Below, one piece after another: positions 25,500 to 39,700 of a stretch of DNA of 64,000 nucleotides. Numbering within the stretch: position 1 is the first letter of the stretch; the number at the start of each line of letters is the position of its first letter. The notes below the pieces were generated by a model. That model searched no databases and was not told the origin of the DNA. It worked only from the letters and a program-made list of their open reading frames with translations. A program made the position numbers and the translations under genes. Source of the stretch: Sapria himalayana (Eukaryota > Streptophyta > Magnoliopsida > Malpighiales > Rafflesiaceae). The stretch spans positions 1,054,001 to 1,118,000 of the forward strand of contig JAREIK010000385.1 in NCBI GenBank assembly GCA_029783825.1. The letters are read 5' to 3'.

Positions 25500-26891
25500 G
25501 AAATTTAATGGAGGGCATGACTCTGCTCAATCAATTGCAATTATTTGACAAGATCTCTAGAATCTAACTATAATAATTAATAAGTAATATATTATTAATT
25601 ATGAGCATTTATCTAGAATATCCACTATTCAAACACACACACACACACACACAAATACCATATCTTAAATGTAATTTATTTTTATTTTTTTTTCGCATCT
25701 TAAAAATAAATTTTAATTTTTGAACAATGTCACATGTTGATCTTCATGTTATTTTTTGTTTTAATTTAAATGAGTCATTTTCAATTTAGTTTTTCATTTC
25801 AAAATTGGAAATCAATTTTCATTATTTTTTGTCTGTAGATTAGAAATGGAAAAAAAAATCAAATTGAGTAATTTACTATTGAAAAATAATTGGTCTAGTC
25901 ATGTTTAGAAATCACATATTTGCTAGACTGTGCTGAAAAAGTTTCAAATTTTTTCCCAAAAATTTTTCTAAAAATATTCTAAATCTTGCTTTCTATTTTT
26001 TTGAGCATTTTATCCTAAAATATTTTTCAAAAAAAAATTCCCCCTTAAATTTTTATAGCATCTTTTTTAAAGCGCCACTAATAATAAATACAACAGATCT
26101 TAATGGAATTTTCGAATTCAAATGTCATGATTTTTAAAAAATTAAAATAAAAAAAATACATAAACTTCATGGATTTCTACTTTTGATTATTCTCATACAT
26201 TGATTTTGCTTATGTGAAAATCAAAATAATATTTCTTGAGAATTAATTTTAGAAAATATAGTTTCTAATAGATAATTTATTATGTGTATTTTATTAGTCT
26301 AAGAGTCATAAATTATGCATGTTATTAGTACGTATATTTTAAATGCTCGGCTTTTTATAAGTATTTTATAGGAAAATTATACAAAAAGCATTGAAAATAT
26401 AGTTGAATACAAATATGTTATTGTTTTTGATTTTTCAATGCATGTTATTGTTTTGTTTTATCAATGTGCAGATAATTTTTTGAGAAAATTTTGTAAAAAA
26501 TATTAAAGAAAAAGATTATTTTAACAAATACTTAACATTCATATTAAAAAAAATATGCCTAGACTATAAAATTTTAAGTTCTTTACCCTGAAAAATAAAA
26601 ATCCAAAAATACTTTTATCCACAATTTAAAAATTAAAAAAAAAATTAGTGTATACGTATATACTCATATAGTAGATGTATATAAATATTATACATATGTA
26701 CTATATATATGTAGACTGTGTATATATACATTTATATCCATATACTATATATATGTATATAGTATATACAATATATGTTATTATTTGCATATACTATTTG
26801 TATATATCTAATATTATATACCATGGATACACGTATACAAAATATACAATATATATATGTATATACAAGATATATATGTCATATATAATAT

Positions 26892-26927
<36 letters not shown>

Positions 26928-28224
26928 AATACATATATAGTATGTATATATACATATATATAATATGTATACATATACTAACTTTATGATAGTATGATTT
27001 GTAAATGAGAAAGACAATATAATACTGGAGGACACGAATTTGATCCTTAGAGATATCATCTATGTACTTCAAAGTGTTTTGCCAGATGTCATACTCATAT
27101 TATTAGAATGGGAATCTTTACCTACTTCAACCCTAGGGCCTCAAGGCCTATACATGGGGACTAAAAGATAAACAAGGGATGAAGTAGGCAGAAAGAGGGG
27201 AAAACACAATATAGTTTACACGCGTGTGTGTGTGTGCGTGCGTGCGTGTGTGTGTGTGTTATGGATATACATTCATACATACAATATACATATGTATATA
27301 TGTATGTCTACATTATATGTATACATACATTTAATTTTTTAATCAAATCATAGAGACTCATGCTTCAGAGTGTAATTTTTATGATGATATTTTTACATTA
27401 AGTGTTATGTCTAAAATTTAAGCTACAAGCTTTAGTTTTTGTGAAAATAAGATTGTGTATTTTTTGAAATTGCATTGTTTTTTGAAAAAAAAAAAAATAC
27501 AATGCAAAATAAAAAACAAAACCCATATTTTAAAAACAAAAATACAAATGACGAAAACTTAAAACTCATAGTTTATTTGTGGAATGAATGATTAGAATAA
27601 ACAAAAATAAATAGAAATTATAAATGTTACCGCTCATCCCTTGTTCCCTTAAAAATAAAATTGTTTACAAAAACACTTTTATCGTTCATTATGTAAAAAA
27701 AAACTATGTATTTTAAAATATATATGTAAATATTTGAAAATTCAAAGAAAATTCATTTAAAAAAATATGTTATTTTTCCCCCAAAACAAAAAAAAAATCA
27801 AGGAGGTTACTTTCGTAATTTCAAAAAAAAAAAAGAACTTTTATGATGGGTTTACATGCACGTCAATTGTGTTATACACGTAAACATGTGTAAATAAATA
27901 TATATTTTTTGTTTTTATTTTTTTTTATTTGTCTCCAATTTATTTCATATCATTCTATCGTCCATTTGTAAGTCTAGGTGCCCCTAAGTTGATCATCTCT
28001 TTTGCTGATTAGATTATCATGCTGGCAGTGCATAAATATATAAATTTATGCACTTACACGTGTAATTTCTCTTTGTATTTGTTTTTGTACACTTTCACAC
28101 ACATAGACACACACACACACACACATGCACGTGATGATATATGATTAATATTTGAGTTTATGTGATAAGATCAAATTTAAGAAAATTAAATGTTATAAGT
28201 GTATGACTGCTGATGTAGAGTAAG

Positions 28225-28250
<26 letters not shown>
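25500..28250. other. AT-rich spacer with palindromic TA/TATAC tracts and TG repeats
   Basis: No gene is supported. 26650-26975 is an almost pure mix of TATATAC/GTATATA motifs, strongly self-complementary. (AC)n lies at about 25634-25652, (GT)n with GC interruptions at 27223-27258, (AC)n at about 28102-28125 and (TA)n at about 28225-28250. Near 27000-27060, GACACGAATTTGATCCTTAG resembles a Pol III B box and may mark a SINE remnant. Confidence 0.5.
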
Positions 28251-28255
<5 letters not shown>

Positions 28256-28257
28256 TG

Positions 28258-28831
28258 AGTAGTATAATATTTCAAATGTAGAGATCTAGATACCATTCAA
28301 CGGTGTGTGTGTGTGTGTGTGCATGCACATGTGTAGTATAATAGTTCAACAATAGAGATCTACAGACCATTCAACTGCATAGGTGTGTGTGTGTGTGTAT
28401 GCACACGAGTAGTATAATAGTTCAACTGTAGAGATCTACAGACCATTCAACTATATAGGTGTGTTTGTGTGTGTATGCACATGAGTAGTATAATAGTTCA
28501 ACTGTAGAGATCTACAGACCATTCAACTGTATATGTGTGTGTGTGTGTGTATGCACATGAGTAGTATAATAGTTCAACTGTAGAGATCTACAGACCATTC
28601 AACTGTATATGTGTGTGTGTACGCACATGAGTAGTATAATAGTTCAACTGTAGAGATCTACAGACCATTCAACCGTATATGTGTGTGTGTGTGTGTATGC
28701 ACATGAGTAGTATAATAGTTCAACTATAAAGATCTATAGACCATTCAACTGTATATATATATGTGTGTGTGTGTGTGTATGCACATGAGTAGTATAATAG
28801 TTCAACTGTAGAGATCTACAGACCATTCAAC

Positions 28832-28862
<31 letters not shown>

Positions 28863-28917
28863 ATGCACATGAGTAGTATAATAGTTCAACTATAGAGATC
28901 TATAGACCATTCAACTG

Positions 28918-28955
<38 letters not shown>

Positions 28956-29105
28956 CACATGAGTAGTATAATAGTTCAACTATAGAGATCTACAGACCAT
29001 TCAACTGTATATGTGTATGTGTGCACACACACACACACACACATATATATGCACATGAGTAGTATAATAGTTCAATTGTGTAGATCTACAGACCATTCAA
29101 TTTTA
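28258..29105. repeat. Compound minisatellite, 11 units of 70-96 bp with internal TG/TA tracts
   Basis: Each unit has a conserved core of about 50 bp (AGTAGTATAATAGTTCAAC, then TAGAGATCTACAGACCATTC) and a variable (TG)n or (TA)n(TG)n linker ending ATGCACATG. Unit starts are 28258, 28332, 28408, 28484, 28560, 28630, 28706, 28788, 28872, 28962 and 29058. The core is highly conserved while the linkers vary. It lies between the two B3 genes. Confidence 0.92.
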
Positions 29106-29461
29106 AGGACATGAAGTTATAAGACTCATGTATGAGAGAACTAGAAATAATATGGGATGATTTGTAGGAGATGAGGTACAAAAAAAAAAGAAACCCAATG
29201 TTATACGTACAAATACATACACTGAGTTTTACCATAATTATAATATAAAATTTACTGACAATATTTAAATTACAAGCACCATAATTAAATACTTTTCACT
29301 CACATCACTTCTACACTTGCAAATACAAACTTATCTACTACAGTTTTTGACATAACATGGGGGAGAGCACTTATTTATGTAAATTAAGTAGAGTTGAGTT
29401 GGCTGGGACATCTCCACCTCCGCGGTTGTCAATGTCACCACCCTCCTCTCTCGCTGGCGAA

Positions 29462-29863
29462 TTATTCTTCATGGTGTCGTTTCAGAATCCTAAACAACAA
29501 TTTGTGCGTGTAAAAATCATAGACGAACCCGATCTCATCGCCTACATAGAGCAATCTGCGGTTCACAAAATGCACACGCCACCATCCATAAAGAAAATAC
29601 ACGTCCTGGTCTTCGCTGTAACAGAAACTAACTACGTGATCAGTGTTAGTATCCAGGTCTTTGATGGTGATTGCAATATCTTCGTACTTCACTCTATCGA
29701 TCTTAATCGGGCTCCAATATTTTAGAATGTGTTCTTCGACATAGCTGTGGTCCAACTCGAAGGAATACTGTTCCTGCACTATATCTGACAATTTGATCAC
29801 CATCCGCATCTGCCACAAGCTCGAATCAATCATTGCAAAAGTTTCGATTGGCGACTCGTCCAT
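29462..29863 (-). CDS. B3 DNA-binding domain protein, copy 2 (paralogue of copy 1)
   Basis: This 133-aa single-exon protein has the same length as copy 1 and aligns without gaps. Shared blocks include VEEHILKYWSPIKIDR, KDLDTNTDHVVSF, GWWRVHFVNRRLL and GDEIGFVYD, ending LLFRILKRHHEE. B3 features are as in copy 1: IKLSD first strand, GW and GDEIGF signature. I chose ATG 29863 (MDESPIETF) because it matches copy 1 and because TATATATA at 29970-29977 on this strand would place the transcript start near 29940. A longer open frame reaches back to 30115, but it crosses that TATA box. The gene is divergent from the kinase gene, with about 870 bp between start codons. B3 assignment is by motif; DNA target unknown. 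Confidence 0.74.
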   Translation of the reverse strand: MDESPIETFAMIDSSLWQMRMVIKLSDIVQEQYSFELDHSYVEEHILKYWSPIKIDRVKYEDIAITIKDLDTNTDHVVSFCYSEDQDVYFLYGWWRVHFVNRRLLYVGDEIGFVYDFYTHKLLFRILKRHHEE

Positions 29864-29969
29864 TTCAACTGGATTCTCCGAAGCAGATTCAGACTCTGGC
29901 AGTGAATTGTAGAAGTTGTCAAAGTGAATTTTGCGCTCTGGTGTTTGTGTGTGCTTCTGTGTGCGAGGG

Positions 29970-29977
29970 TATATATA
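29970..29977 (-). promoter_or_regulatory. TATA box of B3 copy 2
   Basis: TATATATA lies 107-114 bp upstream of the chosen ATG on the minus strand and is followed by a sequence without upstream ATG for about 100 bp. It supports the shorter 133-aa model. Confidence 0.5.
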
Positions 29978-30731
29978 ATGAGAAAGCTCGACGTGATTTG
30001 GTGGGAGGCTTGCATGACGATGGATGGTGAGCATGTTAGTCATATTGCATGCCGGATTAATGGCAGTTCGTAATAATAAACTCAAAATTATCAATACTGC
30101 AAGAGTGAAATTCAAGCTTTAAAAAACTCATGGTTTCGAGGCATGTTAGTCTTTAAATATTCAATTAAGATGCGAGGAATGCAAACGATCGTGCTTTTCT
30201 ATTTTTGAAGGTAACTTAATTTCACTGATAAACACTCTCTCTACTTTTTTTTTTCGTAATCCAGAGTTCCGATACAGTGTATTTCATGATTCGTTGCCAT
30301 TGGCTGGCTGATATAAGCCCTGATGATTGTTCTGGAAACGCATGTCCGGCAACGGATTAGTAACGACAAGTGATACGTGGACGCCTGCGAGACACTGCCG
30401 ATTTCAGAGGGAATCGTCGACGATATATTGATCAGCACTAGAGCGATTGAAAATCGAGCTTTCGATAGGAATTTCCAAACAAAAAAGACGACCAGGAAGA
30501 ATCTGGCCACGGAAAACAAATCCAATTGAACCAAAACATGGCCGCTGATTCTGAGCGGCAATCCGAAGGCTTCGGTTTTCCATACCTCATCAATGCACAC
30601 ACCTGTAACTTTTTCTTTCTCTTCACTCCTTTTATTTTCTCGTCTCGTGATCACCATGGCTTCTACTTCAAAATCTGAACGTGTTCTGATTCGGAACAGA
30701 GCTTTTCCTTAGCTGCATCATCGTGGTATTA

Positions 30732-33700
30732 ATGGCGATGGAGAAGAAGAAGTATCCAATCGGACCGGAGCAATACAATCTATACGAGGAGGTGGGACAG
30801 GGCGTCAGCGCTTCCGTGCACCGCGCGCTGTGCGTTCCAATTAATGAAATTGTCGCGATTAAGATTCTCGACTTTGAGCGCAACAATGCCGATCTGGTAT
30901 GCTCAATTCAGATCGTTTTCAGCTATGCAATTTTCAATTTGATGCTCTGAAGCTATCATCTTCGTATATCTGTACCTGTTCATTGTTGATTATGCGTATT
31001 CGATCTTCATTAACTCGTTTCTACTCCCAATGCCCAAACACGCAAACAATGTCTCTGGTGGAATGGAGCGAAACTATATAATTCGCACGCTGCCATGCTT
31101 TTGGTTTGCATGTTCCTCTGCCTGACATTAACTGAAAGCTGTACTGCTCTGTTTCATAATATTAAAGATGTACCAGGCCTGGTATATCATAGCTTTTGTT
31201 GAAGGATGCCTTTTTTATTTCATTTTTAGAGAAGGTAGTTATAGTTGGGATTTTGATTGATGCGGAACATGAATATTCTGTTGGTTTTAGATGTTTCCAC
31301 CATGGAAGTAGTTGGCTGGTGTTCTTACCTGGTCTTCTTCTTCATTCACAGGCTAATATCTGTCGTGAAGTCCAGACAATGATCTTGGTCGATCATCCCA
31401 ATGTTCTTAAGTCTCTCTGCTCCTTTGTTAGTGATCATAATTTATGGATTGTTATGCCATTTATGGCTGGAGGTTCTTGTCTTCACATACTGAAGGCTGC
31501 TCATCCAGATGGTTTTGAGGAGATAGTGATCGCAACAATACTACGCGAAGTGTTGAAAGGCTTGGAGTATCTTCATCAACATGGGCACATTCATAGAGAT
31601 GTTAAGGTGAGAGATGAATATTTTGTTGTTATGATACTTGATTTATGAATCTCTTCTCAAACTTCTTTTCCATGAGATTGTCCCGACCAATAACGCATTC
31701 TTCTGTGCCCTGTGCTCTTGTGAATTCCTTGGTATGGTGGTAACTTTGGAGCGCACTTTTGAAAAAATGAGAACCAGGGCACTTGCATATGTTTTCCCAT
31801 TCAAATTAAAAAAAAAAAGAAATTATTTTTTGTTTCTTATTATATTTCGATACTACATATGTTATATCTTAGTGTGATGATAAATGTCTTTGTCCAAGTG
31901 TGGTAAATCTTGGATTTGAGATATTTCACATGCTGCCTCCCTAATTTATTAGCTATGGCTTTTCGAGCTTTATCTCTCACATTGCTTGCATGGTGGGAGC
32001 CTTGTACACTCGGTAAGCTATTTTATAATTATTTTCTGATATTTTTGGGTATCATATTTTGTGTTTTTCAAGTGAAATTTAGAGCAACTCCAATGGGAGA
32101 TGCCAAAAAAGGGGTGCCTAATGTTATTTTGTAAACTTGAATAATATTTTTGGCACCCCTAAATAGATTTTTACTCCAATGGTAGGTGTCAAAATAAGAT
32201 GTTATTTTAATAATTAAATATTTTTTTAATTAAAGTTTTTTTTTTTCAACCCATGAGAAAGATCATTTGAGATACACAGTAGTCATAATTGTTATTTTGC
32301 ATCTTCTCTATTCTCTCTCCAAGGTTATCAAATATGGCACCCCAAGATATCTGATGGCATTTTGCCACCTCATATACCAACTTCATTGGAGTAAGATTTT
32401 TTTATCGTTTGGGTGTCATTTTAGTAGTTATGGAGCTGACACTCCTTATAGCAAATCCCATTGGAGTTGCTCTTAGAAAAAAACTGATTTTTATTATTAT
32501 TTTATTTTATTGTTTTACTTTGAACTACATTTACTCATACACTAATAATCTACATCTGCATTGTTCATCAATTATTGATATCTATAGAATTTTAAATTTT
32601 CTATTTAATTTTTGACCATTTTTGTTCTTATGAATTTTGTTTCTTATTGATTGTTCATATATATTTTTTTTCATTTTTTTGTATCATCTTCTTCCTCGAA
32701 GGCAGGAAATATTCTCATTGATGCGCGTGGCGGTGTTAAACTTGGAGATTTTGGGGTTTCTGCTTGCCTTTTTGATTCAGGTGACAGGCAACGCGTGAGG
32801 AATACATTTGTGGGGACACCCTGCTGGTATTTCTATGCCTTCATCTCTAATTTTTAATATCCTACTTTATTCTTCCAACATGTTCTTGGCCAATAATTCT
32901 TACATTTTCAAAGTGTAATCTTTGAAACATGGTTAAATTTTTTTTTTTTTTGATTTAATTGCAGGATGGCGCCCGAGGTCATGGAGCAGTTACACGGTTA
33001 TGACTTCAAGTGGGCATCACTTTCACTGCTTTTGTTTTTCTTCTGTTATGGTAATGGGTGAAACTTGGTGTTCTATTACCAATTTTCTTGTAGGGCTGAT
33101 ATCTGGTCCTTTGGAATAACTGCTTTGGAGCTTGCCCATGGGCATGCTCCCTTCTCCAAGTATCCTCCAATGAAGGTTCGTTAGAATATAAAATTCCATG
33201 ATATAGGTACATGTTTGAGAAACTCATACTTTTCTGTTTTTTTTTTTTTCGTTTAAAGAAAAATTTTCTTTTAGGTGTTGCTCATGACCTTGCAAAATGC
33301 ACCACCTTCTCTGGATTATGAAAGGGATAAAAAGTTTTCGAGGGTGGGTACATGTTGACTCGCAATTTACTTTTTATGCTAGACTGTGTGGAACTGCACT
33401 GCATGACATGCATATATGTTTTTCAGTCATTTAAGCAAATGATTGCTAGTTGCTTAGTGAAAGATCCTTCAAAACGGCCTTCATCAAAGAAATTGCTGAA
33501 ACATTCCTTTTTCAAGCAAGCTAGGTCAAATGAGTACATATCACGTGTCCTCTTGGAGGGATTGCCTGCTCTTGGGGATCGTATTAAAGCACTGAAGGTT
33601 AGGAGCTATGTTATTCCCATATTTAGGTCTTATTTAAACTGCATACCATCAATAATTAGGTCCTATTTGCTACTCTAATCTGTATCCATCTAAAATTTGA

Positions 33701-36700
33701 AATTTAGATAAAAGAAGAAGATCTGCTAGCTCAAAAAAAGATTCCTGATGGCCAAAAGGAGGAAATGTCTCAGGTCAGCAATTTTTTTTTTTTGTCAACT
33801 AATGGGTGTGTGCTTGGGTTATTTCAATTTGACTTTGCTTTTTTCAATCTAATCTCCACATGCTTCCCCTCTATGAATGTGCTTGGTCGCTACTCTCTCA
33901 ATAGGCTATCCACATGACTTGATGACTCTTATTAGACTATGGGCCTTTCACTTTCAACAATTATGAATGAAATTGGGCTTGAGTCAAGTTCATTGCAAAA
34001 AGTTAGCTAAAAGAGAGAGGAAAACAAAGCTATATATAAATACCATAACAATTTGATTTTTTTAATGTGAGTCATATTTATATACCTCCCTTTCTTGTCT
34101 AGAGTTAGACATTTGGAGCATGGGGTTGTTAGGATTGGACATTTATGGGTGATTCATAAAGGTTTTTATACCATATTAGAAATTAGATTTTGGCCATATT
34201 TATCCCTAACATCCAGCTCAAAGGGAGCAGGAATCCAAATCATATATTAACACCATAAAAACTTAATTTTTTTTATATAGGTCATATTTTAATAAGCTAA
34301 AAATATTCTATATCATTTGTAAGTTGTGATACTTATTTTTTTATTTTGACACACACACACACACATGCATGACATGGGATATAACGTGTTGATTATCAAC
34401 ACGTTATACCTAATTTTATTAATATTAAAATTGATAAAATAATAATTAATGAATGAGAGTGAGATAGAGGCGTCAAACGGGCCGGTCCGGACCGTACCGG
34501 CTCAGTTTTACGCCGCCCAACTAGGCTACCGTGCCGGGCCAGACATGGTTACTATTTCGTGCAGGCTCGGCACGGACCCGCGGCTCAAAATCGCTGAGTT
34601 CATCCTGGTTTGGGTCTGACAAAATCCTAATTTTTTTAAAAAATTAGGGTTTCGGTGGTGCGTCTTGCGCCGCCGCGCTGCTATGCGTCATCGTCCTTTT
34701 AGGGCTCGGCGAGCCTCGCCTGTCGGGCATCGGCTCGTATTAATTATGTTTGGTGTGTGGTCACGTGTTGTGCCCACATGCTGGCACGACATTGTAGTGT
34801 GCCGTGCCTGTGTCGGGCTGGCTCATTTGACACCTTTAGAATGAGACAATTTTTTTATTATATCTATTAAAATTTTATATGATATGATCAATTTATATTT
34901 ATTTGTATATACTTACATGTCTTGTATTGTATATATGTGCATATATAATGTGAGTAGCATTTTCGACTAATATACTGAATGCTTATATTTTGGTGACATG
35001 AATATTGAGATAAAAAAATATTTAAAAATTAGGCTAACAATTTTATTTCTTTATTTCCTAGTGATTTGTATGAATCATAGGATTAAGATTGAAATAGTAG
35101 AAAATATATGTAATTGAATTAACATACTACAAAAATCAGAGGATAAAATGAGTATGATAATTTTTGAGTATATAAATTGATATCCTATTTAGAGATAATG
35201 ATTTTTTTTATTCAATTAGATTAAAGTAAATGATGAGATGATCAATCAAATAGATATAAGCTATTAGAATATTTAGATATTAATTATTATTTTATATTAT
35301 TTTAAATTAATATAAATAATTTAGATTTATTGAGTCGGTAAAAATTATATAAATTTATTTTTTTCTTACAATCAAAAATAATACATGATATGCTGGATCA
35401 TTTGGTGTTTAATGTAGTATCAGTTTTTTTTAATGAATGTTAATATTATTTTAAATAAGTATCTATTATAATTATATATTATAGAATTTTTATTATGCTT
35501 AAAGAATTGGATATATGTACAAATAAGTCTTCAAGATAAAATTTAATTATTACAATTTATATGTGGATAATAATTGACATGATAAAACATAGTTGTGAAG
35601 ATCACATTCAATCAAAGTGATAGATGATGATCTTTAACCATCTTATGATTTTATTATTGATCATATTTTTATTTATTTTTTATTTTAAATGATGATGTTG
35701 GTATATATTAGTTATTTGGCGAGTATCAAGGTTTGCATGTTTATCATTTATATAATATTTTTTAATGTATTTTAATTTATATTTTAATTTTAAATTAATT
35801 AATTTTCTAGATATTATTTAATTTTTTTAATTAATAATTTTAAATTTCATATTTTATGAAATTTAATTATTATAATATTATATATATATATATATATATA
35901 ATACTATATTCGTTCTGAAATAATAGTTTGATATCGTGCAAAAGTTTATTTCGAAATGATGGTCCGATATGATAAAGTATATTTTAATTCATTTGTAAAG
36001 TCAGTTTTCTGCATTGATAGCTTCCTAGTTACAACTGATAGTCATAGGAAGGCTTATCGATCTATTTATTTATTATTGATAACTTTTATGTATTTCTGAA
36101 ATTTTCAAAAAGATATCATTGATCTTCTTCAAAAGGCATTACCAGAAAGAATTTTTCTCTGCATTAATAAGCTCATTTATGTCCTTAATTGTCTGCTGAT
36201 GCTGAAGAGACTGGATAATGTTGAAGAAGCCAAGATCCAGTTATTTATCATCGAAGTTTACTATTTACATTTAATTTAACTGATTTTGAGATCTATTTAG
36301 CAGATCCTGTACATAACATAATATGGTCAAATTATACACGAATCGATAGCTCTTGAAAATAGTTTTGCAAAAAAAAAAAAACAGTCACGAGATTTTCTTG
36401 CTATTTGGTTTTTTATTTTTAAAGAAGTGCGTGAATCGGACTATCATTTCAGAGTAGAAATAGTAATTAACAATAAAATATGAAATTTAATCTGCCCTGC
36501 TTCATTGCCACTGCAATGTATGTACTGCCTTGCATTGCACTGTAGTTTGAACTGCTCCGCTCTGCACTATAATCTGCCCTGTAGTGCTCTGCATTTGCAC
36601 TGCCCTGCACTACAAAAGTCTGTAGTACAGCCAGTATCTGTACACACAGCCGACTGGTGCCAGGTTGCCAGCTCATAGGCTACAGAAGCCTGCTGGCTAC

Positions 36701-39700
36701 AGGCACAAGCTGCTGTTGTGGTTGGGCATGCCTTGCTAGGGGCCAAGGGCTGGCTAGGATCCCTGATGCCATGGAGCAGTGTCAGCTGCGGCACCTGGGT
36801 CCTGGCCATGGCACCTGGGTCGCCTGGTTCAGATCAATGTCAGCTGTGGAAGCTCATCGCTGCACCCAAGCTAGCTTGGGTTAGGAGGGTGCCATGCTAG
36901 GCATGATTTATGCCCATTGGCCGGGTCGTGCTGGTCTTGTTCAGTTTTACCTAACCCAACATGACATGCATGACCTAGTTTGAAATAGGGTTTGCATGTT
37001 GTGCTCAGCTACTTGTACTCTTTGGTAGACTCATCTTTGATACGAGTAGGTTGTATAATATATTTTACAACCTACTTTCGTTATGAGCATGAAATAGAGT
37101 AAACTCGTATATTACTACGTCGTTATGATTTGGTGGAAATTTTCTTGCTTGAGAAATCCTGTACTTTTAAGAGGCAACTTGATCTTTGCATATTAGACTA
37201 TTAGTATGTATAATGACTTTACATAATTCTCTCTCTCTCTCTCTCTATCTTTCCCTTCTAAATAGATGTAATTATGAGATTATGAAGAAGAAAAAATAAT
37301 TGGTCCAAATATATGTTATGGATTAGAGGTGACAAATGACATGCTTGTTAGAAAGGGCTTATGGCCTGGTGGACTGTTAGCTACTCTGGAGGTGCTAGGC
37401 TTGACCGCATGCTAACCAAGCACATCTTGTACACTAGGCATGGGCTGTGCTTGACATGACATGGCTTGAACCTTAACTAGCTTGGGTTCGATCCTCTTCG
37501 CTTGGGTTTGGGCTAATGAATATTTATGGCTCAGTTCGTCTATAATTCTTTTTTTAAAAATAGGCATGTGAGATTCATGGGCCATCCAGCAAATGACTCG
37601 GGTTGATTTTGTCGCCCAAATCAAATTTGGCTTGTGTGGGCTAGTTTCAACGAGTCATGTCGTGCTCCATTCATTTTTGGCCCTTGAGAGTTAATCTTTT
37701 CAGCTCGGCATAACTTGAGCCGGGCTATTGAGCTTGATCTCTATTTTAGGCAAGGGTTTGATTGTTTCTAGGTTGTTTTCCGTGGTCCATGATTTGGGCC
37801 TTGCTAGGGTTGCTTGATCCATTTTTTATCTCTATTTTTGACTCTTACTTTTTGTAGGTTCACTAAAAATGAGCCATGCTTACAAAAATCAATATTATTA
37901 TTCACTAGAATTAAATTATACTCTAGCAAAAATTATTTGTATTATTGTTGAGTACGAAGATAATCAAGAAAGATGCATTTCAAAGCCTAAGGTGTCATTT
38001 TGTCTCATCTAAGGAGGGTTTGTGAACAGAAAAAGTATTCGCAAATATTATATAAGACTTACCAAATAAATTTTCTCTTGGATACAAGATTAAAAAAAAA
38101 AGCACATGATGAGAATGACAAAATAATATATTTGATTAATGAGATAATTTATAATTAATAATATATCTCCCCACAAAAGATTTGGAATATTCCTATCAAA
38201 CTCGAGTGTTTAAATTGTATTAATTAGATGTCTCTTTTGTTTACAATTGTATTATGTGGGTTGTGCCGATATAATGTCTGATATATGATCTCGTTATCAA
38301 TAATAATAAGTATTAAAGTTATCTGACATATACTCAAATGTATTGTTATTTCTTAATTTTTGTATATATTTATTAATTTTTTTAAATATTTTATAAATTG
38401 ACTAAAAATAAATACATGTAAATTATAAATAATAATTAATAAAAATAATAAAATATCTAAATTCTTATAGGGTCTTATTTCTACTCATTTCTTATATATC
38501 AAAGTGTGTTAGATTGAATAATTCTTATTAACACTAGTCTGGCACGTAGAATAAAGAGGTTTGATAAGTTTTCATAACCGACAAGTCTTATATTTCATGA
38601 AAGAAATATTCTTAAGAATAGGATAAAACATTACCAATTTAGCCAATAATAAATGACCAAGTCTTAGAGGCTAATGATTTTTATAGTGGGAACATGCTCT
38701 TATGGTGACTATAATCACACTCCTATATTGACTAGAGCTAATGACAATCCTCAACTGAGTGTTCTTTACTCCTAGCTAATCTAATAGAGAATAGTGATTT
38801 GAAGTTTTTTAATTTACTCAATGAAAGAAACAAAAAAAAATTTCTTCTTTATTTAATTTCTAAAAATTTCTTATTTTTATCTTGATTTTTTATATTTTAG
38901 TTTATTGTCTTTATATGATAATTATGTCACCGACTCTTGGTCATCTTGAATGATGATTTTTTATGATGCCATACTTGTTATTTGCATGGTATTCTTTGTA
39001 TTCTCAAATATTTGAATAAAGCTTTTAGTGCATTTATTTATTTTTTCTAGTGATCAATCAGCACTACATTGAGATCTATATATCATAATGAATTTTTGGA
39101 GTTTAGGCATGCCCGAGGTCTGCCTTTAATGATTATAGTGAATTATCTAAGAGTGAATTGGATATCAATCATCACTACAATCTAATCTAAAAAATAATAA
39201 TCTTTTTCCTATTTTTCTAAGAGTCAAGTTTCTCTCTCTTAAAAGTATAATAATTTATAGTGAATTTTCTTTTGCACGATATGAAACTCAATGAATCTAG
39301 AATAATTACTCAATTGAGTGTGTTATTTGTAAAAGTTATTCTACATTCTAAAGTTTCTTACATATATTGAATCACAAGTAGAACATTATCAATTTAATTC
39401 TATAGGTCTAGGTGTCAAATGGGTCATGCCGTGTTGATATGACCTATTTTTGTTTGGCCCAGCATGGTCCGAAAAAGGGACAGCCCGACATGTCTCGTTG
39501 GCATGGTTTTTTGCTGGGTCATCCTGGGTTAGGCCAAGCTAGTCAAGGTCAGTCCTGGCTAGCCGGGCCGTCATGCCAGGTCATGTCGTATCGAACCTTC
39601 CATGTCAAAAAGATTGATGCCTCTACTTGGGCCTTGTGGAGCCTCCTAGGCTTTAGCCGTGCTTGAGGTCTGCCTTTAATAACTATGGTATAATTCAAAA

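Noticed and set aside
26675..27072. Tyr/Ile-rich open frames on both strands
   Set aside because: They come from TATATAC-type simple sequence.
28258..29105. CRISPR-like array of regular repeats and variable spacers
   Set aside because: The host is a plant; the 'spacers' are TG/TA microsatellites and the repeats are minisatellite cores.
29864..30115. 84-residue N-terminal extension of B3 copy 2
   Set aside because: It crosses a TATA box at 29970-29977, is not shared by copy 1, and has low-complexity content; the shorter model fits both paralogues.
30241..30657. 138-aa minus-strand open frame upstream of the kinase
   Set aside because: It lies in the divergent promoter and 5' UTR region, has no recognisable domain, and its start has no supporting TATA or similarity.
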